64,000 nucleotides of DNA from Macrolepiota albuminosa (GCA_027475525.1 JAMWFC010000058.1:310001-374000), one strand, 5' to 3'. Positions 9,396 to 22,800 are shown, counted from the stretch's first letter. A program made the numbers and translations. The notes: generated by a model not told the origin, from the sequence alone.

Positions 9396-11839
9396 ATGTC
9401 TGATCCACGCTTTGCAAGACTCAAATCTGATCCTCGTTTTCGACGCCCAAGAAAAAAGCATGCAAAGGTACTCATTGATGACCGCTTCAAGTCTGTCTTC
9501 GCCCAAGAAAAACCCAAGAAATCCGGTAGCTATACGAGAGTTTTTTTTTGCCAAATTTCACTGTTCACACCTTCCAGGTCGAGTTGACAAGTATGGCCGA
9601 CCTCTCACTGATACTCATGAAAAGGACAACCTAAAACGCTTCTATCGCTTGGATAATGATGTCGATGATACGGCCGTGCCGCCGACTGACTATGCCCGCG
9701 GAGACGTCCTACTTGAGTCTTCTAGTGAAGAGGACGATGAGGAATCTATCCAAGGTGGCTCGAATGATGACGAAGGATCGCTAGGGAGTCCCAACAACCG
9801 CCTAGATGTTGTCCATGATGACTCCATTGCTGAAATAAACTTGGACGAGACAGAGTTTGCAGACCTAGACGCCCAGGCGGCTGCCTACTCAAGGGCTAAC
9901 CCTGATCCTGTACATGAAGAAGCAAACCCATCGCGTCGTTTGGCTGTAGTGAACCTTGATTGGGATCACGTCCGTGCCGTACATCTGTTCAAAATCTGCG
10001 CCTCTCTGCTGTCCGTCACTGCCCCCTCCGCCTCCTCGGGTAAGCGGGGAAATGGTGTGAAAGGAAACATTGCGCGCGGAAAGGTCCTTTCTGTTCGCGT
10101 ATACCCGAGTGAGTTTGGAAAAGAGCGAATGGCTCGTGAGGAAAAAGAAGGACCACCGCCGGAGATTTTTAGAAAAAAAGGCAACAGTGACGAAGAAGTC
10201 AATGCGCAAAACATCTATGATGTTGGAGGAGAAGATGAATATGACAAGGACGCGCTAAGGAATTACCAACTCGAGCGCCTTCGGTAGAACCTTGACCTGG
10301 ATTCATCGGTTCACTCAATGACTTTCTATTACCTGACAGGTATTATTATGCTATAATCACTTGCGACACTGCCGATACTGCTTCTCATATCTATCAAGAG
10401 TTGGAAGGCACAGAGCTAGAGCGTTCTGCCAACGTATTCAACCTAAGTTATGTCCCAGATGATATGACCTTCGATAGCGATTTCAGGTGACCACGTTATT
10501 CTCCATCTTATAGTGCGACTAATGGTTCATCTTCGTTAAAGAGATGAAGCGATTCAAGATACTGACATCACATTCAAGAACCTCGACTTTGTGACTGATG
10601 TACGTAATTTTGGCATTCCTGTAGTTTCCTGTTGACAACTCACAACAGGCATTGCGCCACTCCAAAGTTAAATTGACATGGGACGACGATGACCCCGAGC
10701 GAAACTATGTCACCCGTCGTACACTCACTAAAAAAGAAATTGAGGACGGAGATTTCAAGGCATTTCTGGCCTCATCTTCAGAGTCAGAGTCCGAAGTCAT
10801 TACTAAAGTCAAAAAGGACAAGAAGCCATCTCGAAGGCATTTCTGGCCTCATCTTCAGAGTCAGAGTCCGAAGTCATTACTAAAGTCAAAAAGGACAAGA
10901 AGCCATCTCGAGACAAGCTTCGGCATTACTTCTGGATAACAACGAAGACCTACCTGAGGGCTGGGGTCCTGATAAAAGTCAAGAGGATATTGATATGGAG
11001 ATTACCTTCACCCCAACAACGAAGACCTACCTGAGGGCTGGGGTCCTGATAAAAGTCAAGAGGATATTGATATGGAGATTACCTTCACCCCTGGACTGAG
11101 CGAGCCGAAGGAAGACGAGAATACGCTCGAAAAGTATCGGAGAAAAATGAAAGAGAAAAAGAAAAAGAGGAAGGAAGAAGTCAAGACGAAGACCCTGAAA
11201 GCTGAGGGCAATGAAGAAAAAGACGAATTTTTTGATATCGAGAGCGACGCGGAAGAAGGAAGAGTACATTCAATTACCGATGGCAAGAGTCGACAAGGAA
11301 GAGCCTCTAAACCTCCTCCACGACACGTCAGCACTCCTGAAGAGCTTGCGCTCCTTGTCGCGTCAGATGACCCCCACACCGAAACCCAGCACTTTGATAT
11401 GAAGTCGGTCCTTAAAGCAGAGAGGTCAGCTCGCCGAAAGGTAAAAAGAAGAAGAATGACACAAAGGATGAGGGCGACAATGAACTTCAAGCGAACTTCA
11501 AAATTGATGTCAATGACGAGCGTTTCAAAGTCTTCATGAAGATCATCAGTATGCGATTGACCCAACAAACCCTCAGTATGTTGCAGTTGAAATGATCCCT
11601 TTATAAATTCTAATTTCGTGATCTATAGGTTCAGAAAGACAGTCGCTATGAGTGAATTCTTGAGGGAACGATCGAGGCGTAATGCAGAAGACACCAAAGC
11701 TTCTGCTGATATTTCACAACGTCAAAATAGAAATGGGGATACTTTAAAGTCGCTTGTTGAGAGCGTGAAACGAAAAAGCGATAACGCTTTTGCGCATAGT
11801 ACGGGCAGTACAGGTAAACGGAGGAAAGTCTGGGACTAG
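9396..11839 (+). CDS. ESF1: Pre-rRNA-processing protein ESF1 homologue (frame broken in this assembly)
   Basis: Nucleolar factor of 18S rRNA maturation. Exons start 9396, 9578, 10340, 10542 and 10649, plus a last exon at about 11630. Diagnostic segments: MSDPRFARLKSDPRFRRP at the start; RLAVVNLDWDHVRA; VYPSEFGKERMAREE then GPPPEIF; NYQLERLRYYYAIITCD; KVKLTWDDDDPER; DIDMEITFTPGL; the C-terminal VNDERFK and FRKTVAMSEFLRERSRRN. The long exon from 10649 is interrupted by two 77-bp tandem duplications (10757, 10938). Three 1-bp slips also appear, at about 10920, 11440 and 11530. The second duplication collapses seamlessly; the slips remain. Whether the slips are sequencing errors or real lesions cannot be told here, but ESF1 is usually essential. 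Confidence 0.88.
10757..10910. repeat. 77-bp perfect tandem duplication 1
   Basis: Copies 10757-10833 and 10834-10910, in an ESF1 exon. The duplication shifts the frame within the acidic linker after FLASSSESESE. Confidence 0.95.
10938..11091. repeat. 77-bp perfect tandem duplication 2
   Basis: Copies 10938-11014 and 11015-11091, in an ESF1 exon. Removing one copy gives the uninterrupted ESF1 segment DNNEDLPEGWGPDK into ITFTPGL. Confidence 0.95.
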
Positions 11840-11985
11840 TTTGCTACATACGACATGAACACACATTATAGACTAGACAAAACTTTCCATACACAAAGAC
11901 CATTCTTGGTGTGTATTAATTAGATGGGTGGACACCTACGCCACGCGTTGATAATCTTGGTACAAAATGAAAACAACACCTCACA

Positions 11986-12881
11986 TTATGAGATTTTGGC
12001 CTTCGAGAAGTCCATTTCAGGATGGGCGGCTTGAAATTTCTTCAAAGCCTTGAATTGACCTGATCAAAAATCGATTTCTCTCTACATAGCTTTATGCTCA
12101 CCTCCATCTTTTTCAACTCGTCGGAGGTTGGCTTTCCCATTTGCTAAAGAAGAACAGATTAAATACCGGATAGTGTTTCTGAACAATTGCTACCTTTTGC
12201 TGATTGTCAAACTGGAAGCATCATTGGTATTTTAGACTGGTCATGAGAGATTGATCACTCGTACCATCATTTTCTCAACCATACCCCTTTGAAAAGAAAA
12301 AGTCAGCGCTCAGGCGCGACTGGCGAATCAAAATGATCGCGATTTACCGTGTCTCTCCATCTAGATCACTCAGCTTACTGTTTCCAGGCTCTATCTTCCT
12401 GGTATCGATCTTTGGGTGATGAGTAAGAACATTCTCCCACCAACGCTCTTTATTTAATTTCTCCAGGTGGATTAATACGAGCTGATTGTCCTCTATTCAT
12501 ACATGAGAAGGAGGTAATTTATGATTTCATGAGGTTACGCACCAAGTGTCCATGTACTTTCCTCTACTTTGATATCCATGCAAAGTTCCCCGTCAAGTAT
12601 CTTCTCTTGACCTTTCAAACCAACGCTAAGCTTCTTTTTTGCAATCACGACCAAGAGATCCCTTGCTCTTGTTCCTTTCGGAACTGGGACAGTTATATCA
12701 ACCTCCCCTAATAGTTGATTCCACTTGTAAGGCAAAGCTGAGAGGTGTGCATTGGACAAGATCCTGAAATGGATAATTGCATCGTACCAGCCTGCTCTTC
12801 TTGCTCTCTGGCACGATCTTCCTTTTCAAGGGCTTCACGCTCTTCCTTGGGAAGATTGTCACGATCATCTGAGGAAGACAT
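11986..12881 (-). CDS. NudC-type nuclear movement protein (CS domain)
   Basis: Co-chaperone of the dynein/LIS1 pathway with a p23-like CS domain. The first exon encodes [20 protein letters not shown], an acidic coiled segment. The next exon gives the CS core: [45 protein letters not shown]. Further small exons follow ([49 protein letters not shown] at the end). WWENV and the terminal MDFSKAK(I/F)S are NudC signatures. The start at 12881 is preferred over upstream codons because the family begins just before the acidic helix. It converges on ESF1 with 146 bp between stop codons. Confidence 0.9.
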
Positions 12882-13035
12882 GATGAAGGTTCCAACTTCG
12901 CAATTCGACTTGAGTAGTATCAAGTGGCGCTTAACCTCAAATCATTTGCCTCAATGATTGGATCACGTGTGAGAACCAAACACCCTTCGTCTAAGTAAGC
13001 TTGTAGGGTCCTTTCTTTCGCGACTAACCCGGTCA

Positions 13036-15559
13036 ATGTCTAGTACAGGTGTCTGGTCGGACTTTGACGTACGGTTCCTTCCTCGTCGTATCGCTTTATA
13101 TCATTGCGAGCCTCATTGTCAATTTGCAGGCTATCCGCCATACTGTGAAGAACAACACTGTCGATAAACTAAAGCAGATCCTCGGTGGTTTCAACGAGGA
13201 ATGCTCGACCCATCTCGTCAAGACCGGGAAAAAGCAGGAAGTCATCGACCGGATTGTTTCAACCCTGGATGATTGGAGACTACATAATATGGAGGACCGG
13301 TGGTTAAAGGCCAAGGCGATTATCGCCCAAGTGAGGAACACTGGGATGTAAGCATTCTCCATTCTTTTCTAGATATGACACTGACAATTTTCGTTAATGA
13401 TATCTACTCCTTGAACGCTGCAGTTATACCCCGAGCCGGATGACTGCCAATCCAGTTGTTCTTCCTCCTGGAATGAACACGACTATGAACAACATCATAA
13501 AAACCATGTCATGGGCGTCTTCTAACCCTGGAACCAGCTTGATCAATCGCTATGATCCATACGCCCCTCCTCGAAAGCCTTCCGGCCCTGTTGCCTCCTC
13601 TTCCTCCACAATCAGACCGACAGGCACGCGTCATTCACCATGTATTCTTGATTCTATCTCATGAGTAACAGGGATTTTATTCAAGGAATCTCCATTCTTC
13701 AATGTTGAGCAGGCAGTCTCTGGCGTGATAGAGTGCCCAGGTCTGGCAACTGATTTTTTGGGGCCTAGTTATGCTAAAACTTCGAGGCAGAATCCACCAG
13801 CGCTACGGATCGGAGGCAGCAAACTGTCAGTTTCACTCTGACTAATGATCACCTTTCAAAATTGAAGGCACCGAAGTAGAGTTCTGATCCATCTTTCCGT
13901 ATCCACATAATTGACGTGACTCATAGCTCCAGATATCAACTGCGTTTGTTTTGTACTTCGTCAGTTTTTTATTCTGGACCCACATAATTGACGTGACTCA
14001 TAGCTCCAGATATCAACTGCGTTTGTTTTGTACTTCGTCAGTTTTTTATTCTGGACCAAACTCCTTGAGGACGAATGTCCTTGTCTGGTCGAATTTCCCC
14101 CTACCTGCGAAGTTCGCGTAAACAGTGTACAGTTAACGGCGAATCTAAAGGGGCTTAAAAAAAAACCTGGAACAGCACCGCCTCCAGACATCGGAAAACA
14201 CTGCCGATTCACAGCGATTCCAAATAAAGTTGAAATGGTCTATGTTAACAGCCAGCAGGCTGTACAGCCGAAGGTTAGTATCGACTTTACCCTGACCCAG
14301 GTCAGCTCTATTGAGAACCGAAATGCAGAAATACTATCTTGTTGTGATGCTTGTAGAAGCCAATCCGGTCGACTGGCTTTTGTCTAATTTGAAGAATCAG
14401 AAGTACCGAAGCAGTCAGGAGATTCGAAAACGAAGTTGGCCAAATCTTTCTCCATGAATGATATTTCTGCTTACAACCATGTATAGTGCTCGCGTCGATG
14501 TCCGAGGACGATGACATCATCGCTGGCCCTCAAAAAATGTCACTGAAATGTCCAGTGTGTACCTACTTCCCAGCAATGATGCGCGAAAGTTTACTTTGTC
14601 ACACAGTTGAGCTACATGAGAGTACTTATCCCTTGTCGGTCCAGTGCCTGCGTTCATCCGCAATGCTTTGACGCGACATCGTGGTTCTCTGTCATGGAGC
14701 AAACGACGACATGGTTATGTCCTGTGTGTGAGCGGGTTCTGGATTCCAAGGAACTTATTGTCGACGGGTATGCCTCTGTACTCAAGTTGTACAATCCACT
14801 GAACATATAGTAGATATTTTGACGAAATTCTGAAACAGACACCTGACGATGTGGAGGATGTTATTGTTGAAGCTGATGGTGAATGGCATACTTCTGATAA
14901 TAAGTATGGCTCTGCTGCATGGAAAGCATCTCATTCTGTGGCAGCTGTATCAGTGCATGCAGCCATGTCACAGCCAGTATCACGATCGTCATCCAAAATT
15001 GATATGGATGGGAAAGTCAGATCGGAAGAGGTCTATGTCCTGGATTCTGATGATGAAGACGAAGGACAAGTTAAACGAGAACTATCACCGTCTCTTGCCA
15101 GTAATTCCCAGTCGTATGATGGAACCGTCCCTCCGACGAAGGACAAGTTAAACGAGAACTATCACCGTCTCTTGCCAGTAATTCCCAGTCGTATGATGGA
15201 ACCGTCCCTCCAAGCCAAAACAAGCAGACGCCATTATTGACCTCACTCTTGACTCGGATGATGAAGAGCCCCCTCCAACTATACAAACAGGAAAGCGAAA
15301 GGCGATTGATATAGAACCACCTTCCATTTCACCTTCGGAGCTCATATGGAAGAAAAGCAGGATAGATGCACCATTAGTGCGCGCCACGGACAGTGACTAT
15401 GATACTTCTCAGCCAGTGATCTCACGCAGCACTGTCCAGATCCCACCTCGCTATCCTCCTTACCCAGATCCTCATCCTCTCCCTTCCAGCTATGCTCCTA
15501 CTTACCCTCTTCCTGGCATTGATACATTATATTCTGGGACAACTAATCGTTGGTCCTGA
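13036..15559 (+). CDS. PIAS/SIZ-type E3 SUMO-protein ligase
   Basis: Nuclear ligase transferring SUMO from Ubc9. Seen in order: a SAP-like helix set (VDKLKQILGGFNEECSTHLV, exon from 13130); the PINIT domain (ESPFFNVEQAVSGVIECP; TDRRQQTVSFTLTNDHL; EFPPTCEVRVNSVQLTANL; VEMVYVNSQQ); the SP-RING zinc fold at about 14510-14760 (SLKCPLSYMRVLIPCRSSAC, VHPQCFDATSWF, TWLCPVCERVLDSKELIVDG); then a SUMO-interaction and acidic motif (IIDLTLDSDDEE) near 15230. The SP-RING is only restored by removing a GTGTGT...CACAG intron after SLKCP. Two 77-bp duplications (13903, 15058) lie inside, each followed by an extra 1-bp frame slip nearby. No frame is lost in the catalytic domain. Confidence 0.9.
13903..14056. 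repeat. 77-bp perfect tandem duplication 3
   Basis: Copies 13903-13979 and 13980-14056, spanning an intron end and exon of the SUMO ligase PINIT domain. Confidence 0.95.
15058..15211. repeat. 77-bp perfect tandem duplication 4
   Basis: Copies 15058-15134 and 15135-15211, in the C-terminal tail of the SUMO ligase, upstream of its acidic SUMO-interaction motif. Confidence 0.95.
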
Positions 15560-15772
15560 CGAGCTTTGTTTCTTATTTATATCGCATAGTTATTCTACAT
15601 AGTAGAGACCTAATCTGCTGGTTCTATTGGTTCAGATTCGTTATACAAGGATTTAACTGTTAGTACTGATAGTAAATCGCATCAGCCTGTCGCAAGCCGG
15701 ATTAGAGTAACAGCAGAGTTATCTTTACCTCAACTCTTTGTATCTAATTGCTTGATCATCCGTTCGCCCGTC

Positions 15773-17037
15773 ATGACCGAAGTCAAGAAGGTGAAAAGTC
15801 CACAGGAGTTTGCTAGTCAGCTCACATTATTCCTCCTGTCCACCACAGTATCCTCAATGTTCAGTTTCTAGCCGATTTCCTTATGGGCGGAGTGTCCGCT
15901 GTATGTAACTTCCAGGAACACCTGTGATCTGTTACTGGCTGATGCGCATATAATATATATAGGCTGTTGCTAAAACCTCTGCTGCGCCCATTGAACGTAT
16001 CAAATTGCTTGTACAGAACCAGGATGAAATGGTCTTTGTTGAGGCTGTTCTGCTATGTGTTGTCTGACACTTACATCTTCAGATCAAACAAGGACGCCTT
16101 GCTTCTCCTTATAAGGGGATCGGTGATGCTTTCTCTCGCACATATCGGGATGAAGGCCTAGTTTCCCTCTGGAGAGGAAATACTGCGAACGTTATCCGAT
16201 ACTTTCCTACACAGGCTCTCAACTTTGCCTTCAGTACGTTTATCCGTCTTCCCATTACCCTCTGTATCGACCCTTCGCACAGAGGATTATTTTAAATCTC
16301 TCTTTGGCTTCAAAAAAAATGATGGCTATTGGAAATGGTTCGCTGGCAACGTCGCCTCTGGTGGAGCTGCCGGCGCCTCGTCATTACTCTTTGTCTATTC
16401 CTTAGACTATGCTCGTACCCGGTTGGCAAATGATGCCAAATCAGCCAAAAGTGGAGGAACTCGCCAGTTCAATGGCTTGGTGGATGTCTATAAGAAGACT
16501 TTGGCTAGTGATGGGATTGCGGGTCTTTACCGTGGATTTGTTCCCTCCGTTGTGGGGATCATCGTCTATCGTGGTCTCTATTTCGGTGTCTATGATTCAC
16601 TTAGTGCGCATCGCTATCTTGTCTGCTGGTGTTACCATTTACTCACTTTGACACAGAGCCTGTGGTTCTCGTCGGTGCCCTTGAGGGTTCATTCTTGGCT
16701 TCGTTCCTCCTTGGTTGGGGTGTTACCATCGGTTCTGGTTTGGCCTCCTACCCTCTGGATACTATTCGGTAAGCAACTTGAGATGGATGGCCAACGATAA
16801 CCAACGTCTGAATTCTGTGATAGTCGGCGCATGATGATGACGTCTGGTTCTGGTGTGAACTACAAGTCCATGTTCGATGCTGGTTCGCAGATCATTGCCA
16901 AGGAGGGCACAAGGTCGCTTTTCAAGGGTGCGGGTGCTAATATTCTGCGTGGGGTTGCTGGTGCTGGTGTGCTATCGCTGTATGATAAGCTGCAGGAAAT
17001 CCTGTTTGGCAAGGTCTACTCTGGTGGATCTGGGTGA
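15773..17037 (+). CDS. Mitochondrial ADP/ATP carrier (adenine nucleotide translocase)
   Basis: Inner-membrane antiporter exchanging cytosolic ADP for matrix ATP. The start [13 protein letters not shown] is followed by three carrier repeats: [20 protein letters not shown], then [20 protein letters not shown] with [12 protein letters not shown], then [18 protein letters not shown]. Each has the PxD/ExxR mitochondrial-carrier signature. The RRRMMM hallmark of ADP/ATP carriers is split by an intron between CG (16768) and TCGGCGC (16824). Length is about 310 residues as usual. Six or so introns of about 50 bp are present. The stop codon is only 54 bp before the IRC3 start. Confidence 0.97.
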
Positions 17038-17091
17038 GGTGGTGCACGTGAAGGATATTTGAATAAAAATAAGAAATAATAATAATGATGC

Positions 17092-19637
17092 ATGTTGCGA
17101 CCTTTAACAGCGAGATTGTATTCGTCGCCCAGTCGTCCTTTCGCTCGTTTTAGTCTTCGGCCCTACCAAGAACATTGCATTGACGCGTGTCTTGATGCTC
17201 TCGCCACCGGCGCTTCCCGCATAGGCGTTTCCTTACCAACTGGTTCAGGCAAAACCACCGTTTTCATATCCCTCCTATCCCGTTTGCCTGCACCAGCTTC
17301 GAGTCCTGCTGCTTGCCGTTCTCTCATCGTCGTTAATAGCGTTGAGCTTGCTCGTCAGTCTGCCGAACAAGTGGCATTTCTTTTCCCTTCGTGGAAGGTC
17401 GAAATCGAACAGGGACAAAATCACCAAGCAAGTGGCGACGCAGACGTGTCAGTGATTATTTTTCAATAACTTAGTATTCTTTGACATCCATCTAGCACTG
17501 TCGCGACTTACCAGACGTTAGTGAAGCCGAATCGCTTGGAAAAGTTCAATCCCCGGTACCTAAAGGCCATCATTGTCGACGAAGCACATCACGCAGCCGC
17601 CTCCTCGTAAGCCATGCAAAATGATTTCAATTACTGCCACATTACAGAAGCAACGTTAGATATCGTCGCCTCCTGTCCCACTTTGACGAAAACATCCAGA
17701 ATCCAGATCCTTCTTTTGAACCTCGAGTGCTCCCTCATAAAATTCCTATCATTGGATTCTCCGCCACATTTAACCGTCACGATGGACTAGCTCTTGGCTC
17801 AGTTTTTGAACGAATCGTCTATCATCGCGATTTTCTCGAAATGATTAAAGAAGAATGGTGTGTCGCCGTCAAATTGATGTATGTGCAATCTAAACAATAA
17901 ACAGGCTTTGTGATGTTCGTTTCACGTCCGTTCGTGCCAATCTTAACCTCAAAAGTGTTACCATCAGTTCTGGTACCGGAGATTTCACACCTTCTAGTCT
18001 CGCTCAGGTCGTCAATTCAGAGAGTATCAACGAATTGGTTGTCAAATCTTGGATTGATCGTGCAGGTTTGCATCATGGCTTGAACCCAATATCGATTTTG
18101 AACATCATCTAGCTACTCGTCGATCCACCCTGGTTTTCTGTGTCAATATTCCCCATGTTGTAGCGCTCACACAAGCTTTCCGGAAGCATGGTATAGATGC
18201 CAGATATGTTTATGCAAAAACACCTGCAATGGAACGTCAAGCTCTCATTGAATCCTTCAAAGCGGGACTATATCCAGTGCTGATCAACTGTGGTATGTCT
18301 GACGGATTTAACGTCAAGCTCTCATTGAATCCTTCAAAGCGGGACTATATCCAGTGCTGATCAACTGTGGTATGTCTGACGGATTTATTGACCTTGTTTC
18401 CGGTGATTAAAATCCTCCTAGCTATATTGACCGAAGGTGCAGACATACCTAACGTTGATTGTGTTGTGGTCGTCCGACCAACTCGCTCGCGCAACGTCTT
18501 CGCCCAAATGGTAAGAATTTTCCCTTCAAGGTCAAAAGGCAAATTTACAACTTTCATCGTACAAGATTGGTCGTGGAATGCGCCTTTCTCCGAGCACCGG
18601 GAAACAAGATTGTCGCATAATAGATTTTGTAGACAGCACATCTCGCGTAGCTGGCGTTGTTTCTGTCCCTACTCTATTCGGACTTTCACCAGGAGAGATT
18701 GATATCGATGGTAATGGATGCTCGTTTCCTTTTGACGCCCGAGCTCAACTCTTTCTCAGATGACACTCCAGAATCACTCGAGAGGCGCACTGGAGAAATT
18801 ATTGCCATGAGTGATGCCAGCAATGTTCCTCAGCCTACCAGCGTGACATATACTGAGTACGACGACCCATTTTCTCTGGTTGGCGACTCTTCAGGAGTGC
18901 CCCATATCGCTATGTTGAGCAAATATTCTTGGGTGGCATGTGGGAATGATATTTATGTTCTGGACCTCATGGGTCATGGCCATATTAGGGTGGAGCCCAT
19001 AGAAAGCATCGAAGGTGTGCATATCTATCTGTTGTTAGTAAATACCTCCTAACTACTCGTGAAACACAGGCGTCACTTTCTATGCTCACTTGACACGAAC
19101 ATTGGTGGAGCCGTCCGGGTCGTCCAAGTCGCCCTTTCTGCGAAATAGACAAATTCTTTCCGCTCCAACATTAAGTGATGCAGTTCGAGGCTGTGATACA
19201 TATATAACAAACAAAATGGCCCCTTTGGTTCCAGGGTAAGCCCTGAAATCTTATACCAACCGCATCCGTTTTTGACAAAAAATGAAGACTTTTACAATCA
19301 GCCAGATGGAGGAAATCGCCTGCAACTGATGTGCAGATATGGCTGGTTCTCAAATATTGGTCCAGAGGCAAACCAATCGACACCCCCAAAGAGGCGATCA
19401 GGGAAAAGGCAGGTCAAATGACAAAAGGTCAAGCAGCTAACATCATCACGAGGATGAAGCACGGTGCACAGGTAGAGATTCTCGATATCTTCCGAGAGTT
19501 CAATCTTTAACGCAACTCTAATGACAATTTAGAAACGGCATGAAAAGAAACTGAAAGAGATTGCGAAGGAAGCTCGTCGCCTTGTCAAAGAAACGTCTCG
19601 CAAGAATCGGGAAGTCGTAGAAGTTGGACCATTGTAG
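17092..19637 (+). CDS. IRC3-type mitochondrial DEAD/H-box helicase
   Basis: Superfamily 2 helicase of mitochondrial DNA maintenance. The start [20 protein letters not shown] is a typical presequence. Motifs: Q-like [31 protein letters not shown]; Ia [92 protein letters not shown]. The C-terminal part has [21 protein letters not shown] 77-bp duplication (18233-18386) lies between motifs IV and V. When it is collapsed, the exon joins LINC to AILTEGAD without error. Confidence 0.92.
18233..18386. repeat. 77-bp perfect tandem duplication 5
   Basis: Copies 18233-18309 and 18310-18386, spanning an exon end and intron start in the IRC3 helicase. Collapse restores the motif IV-V region. Confidence 0.95.
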
Positions 19638-19694
19638 GCATGGAGAAAGTGATATGAGGTATAATTATGTAGTATGCGGTAGTTCTAGTTGAAT

Positions 19695-19848
19695 TTATAT
19701 GCTGGACAGTAAAGGAGATACTGCGAGGTTACTTTGTAGAGTTAAAACAGCAGCATTTTGGGCCAAATATATTATATGCTGGACAGTAAAGGAGATACTG
19801 CGAGGTTACTTTGTAGAGTTAAAACAGCAGCATTTTGGGCCAAATATA
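19695..19848. repeat. 77-bp perfect tandem duplication 6
   Basis: Copies 19695-19771 and 19772-19848, at the 3' end of the PsuG-PsuK gene. The stop codon (19772-19774) sits at the copy junction and would be the same after collapse. Confidence 0.95.
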
Positions 19849-22800
19849 TAGCATTTGCCAGCCGATCTGGATCATCGAAAACGAGAGATTGATCTGCCAG
19901 TTCCGCCAAGAGCGCGCCAACAAAAGAATCCCCAGCTCCCGTGACATTGACAACTTTTTCTGTTGAGCACGGTGGAAAATGCTGCAACACCACGATGCCC
20001 CCATTCGATTTCCATGAGCAACGATACGACGTCGTGAAACTCCATTATTCATGCTTGCCCATGGCGATTCCGTCGTCAGCCCTGACTTTGACATCCGCAT
20101 GACAACTATAACACCCTGTTTTCCGCATTTGATGATCAAATGTTGAAAGAATGGGAGTAACTTGACGGCCATCTGGGCAATGCCCTCATTGACTAGGAAT
20201 GCAAGTGTCCCTCTCGAAGGATCTTTGTCATTAGCATCAAGCCTCGCAAGTCGTTCAAGGTCCAAGCGGAACGAGGAACCAAGAGATAAGTCATCGATCA
20301 TCCGCCACCAGGCGGGATGAGCAGTCAAGCCGAGCGACTCTGCATTGGAGAAAATGTGCGCCAACTCGATCGTATTGGGGGAGATAAAGGTTATAGGAGC
20401 TCGCCCTTGGAGGTGTTCCAGTTGGAGAAAATGTGCGCCAACTCGATCGTATTGGGGGAGATAAAGGTTATAGGAGCTCGCCCTTGGAGGTGTTCCAGAT
20501 GACGAAATAGCGGGAAATATCGCCGTGGATTTGGTTACGGAAGTAGGCTCACTGGATGAGGGTCACTCGACTATTCACACTTGACCTACTTGATTTACTT
20601 ACAAGAACACTGCCAATGAAGCTGAGTTAGGCGTTCAGCGAGACGGAGAAGTCGATTCCATACTAACCTTGAATGTTATTCTTAATACAGTGGCCGACGA
20701 TACCTTTGATATTCTCTGGTGATAGATTTCCATCTAAAGCTATGAGACGAGGGTTATGTTTATCAATAAGAGGGATGACCTGAGCCAAGTTAGACCATTT
20801 CCGTCTGTAAAGACAACTCAGACTTAACTGTATCTGCTTCGAACGCGGCCGTGATGTCCATATCTGCAACGCCACCCATGAGGCCACCCTCATCGTCGAG
20901 AAACATATTGCACACAGCCGTTCGTCTGTTGCTAGAGATCAATCCATCTACTCTCATGCCAAATTGCATTGTCTCTTCCATCAAAAGTCTTCCAAATGCA
21001 TCATCGCCAATTGGTGAAACCAACATTGGGGATGTGGGTGAAGAACGAGCTGATAGTATTCGGTGGCAGGCCTCGGCAACGTTCCGTGCCACACCTCCGA
21101 GCGACAGAGAAACAACGCCCGGTGACGTTGAATGAGTTATCAAATTCCTTGTTCCCAGTGCCTGAGTAGTAATATCAACAGCAGAAGAGCCGATAATCAT
21201 CAAGTTCGCTGGTAACTGACGACAACTCAGTACAAAAAGCATTAAGAGAACGTATGACTGACAAAAGTGTTATCATTGGCTACCGCCTTTGGGACAGAAG
21301 GGGTAGCGATACACTGAGCCACAGAAAAAGCGGCCGCGATCAGCTTTGCATTATGACTACCTCCAACTGAAACCATTTCTTACAGGCTTGTTTGTGAGTT
21401 TTTGATACTCTACTGCTATTTTGCCACCTGAACATTGTTATACACGTCGAGAGCGTCGAGAAAACTTGCAAAAGAGAAAACATACCAATAAGAGCCGTGT
21501 TTTCAATTAATGCGATATTTGAGGCACGAGAAGTGCCTTGTGTTAATTCACCGACTCTTGATAACAACCAAGGAGTGGCTTCTTTCCCTAATTTGCTCAC
21601 TCCATTTTTCTCGGATTCAGCGACAGCCTGATCAACAGCCCGCTGGATATGTGCTCCACTTTCTTCAAATTGTTCTGGGATCGGGACAGCGAACACAACA
21701 CCATTGTTCATTCCCAGCTGCCATTGTTTGTCTGCTTAGGACATGAGAAGCATAGGAAGGTAAGGAAGGGATACACTTCACACAAAACCTCAGCAGCTTT
21801 CACCGGATCAGTAACATTCCAAGGCGCCTTGGGAAGGTAAGGAAGGGATACACTTCACACAAAACCTCAGCAGCTTTCACCGGATCAGTAACATTCCAAG
21901 GCGCCTTGGATCAATTCAGCATTTTGACTAGTATTAGAAGTAAAAGACAAGAACACATACATTAACTCCGCTATGCCTAGAGAAGAATGCAGGGAATTCG
22001 CGAGTGGCTCCATACGTCAATACGGGAACACCGAGTGTTTCCTGTATTTGTCAATGACTTGAATACCAACTACAAGTAGAAGACATACAAGGTACTCCAA
22101 AGTTCTATGATGATCATAAGAGAACGCGAATGACGAGGGATGTAACACACCTTGGAATGTCAAGGATAGATTTAACTCCCGCGGATACGAGGGCAACGGG
22201 GCAACGAGTCAGTTCGCCAAGGTCAGCTGATACATCCATGGCTAACGATTAAATGATAGATCAATAGAGGCACTATCAAGCATTGCGAGATGAAACACAC
22301 GCACAATTCTCGCCACCGCGATGAACACCGCCAAGCCTAGGAGAAATGTCAATAAGGTATGACGACTAAAATGCCTGATGTATAATTACCCGCCCGTTGC
22401 AAATACCTAAAAAAGAAGGTCATTAACCAATTTAAAATCGTGCTATTTCTTAAAAAGAACATACCTTGATACCCGCCAAAGCTGCAAAGATCAAAGTAGC
22501 ACTGCACGTAGTCCCTAGTCCATGAGAGTCAACCTCGGCGGTGTCATATTTAGAGTGTCAATTTTGTATCACCTCCATCAGACTTGAGAGCGATTGCGGC
22601 TGCTATATCACGTCGCGATATCTTTGCTGGACCGTTCTCCTTGTTCGCCAATCGTTCGATATCCTTCTTGTCGAGGCCAATTTTTACACGACCATCGATT
22701 AAGCCGATAGTAGCGGGGACAGATCCTTGCGCTCTGACAATTTTTTCCAGAGACAAAGCTAGCTCTACATTGGCCGGGTACGGAAACCCATGTGTGATTA

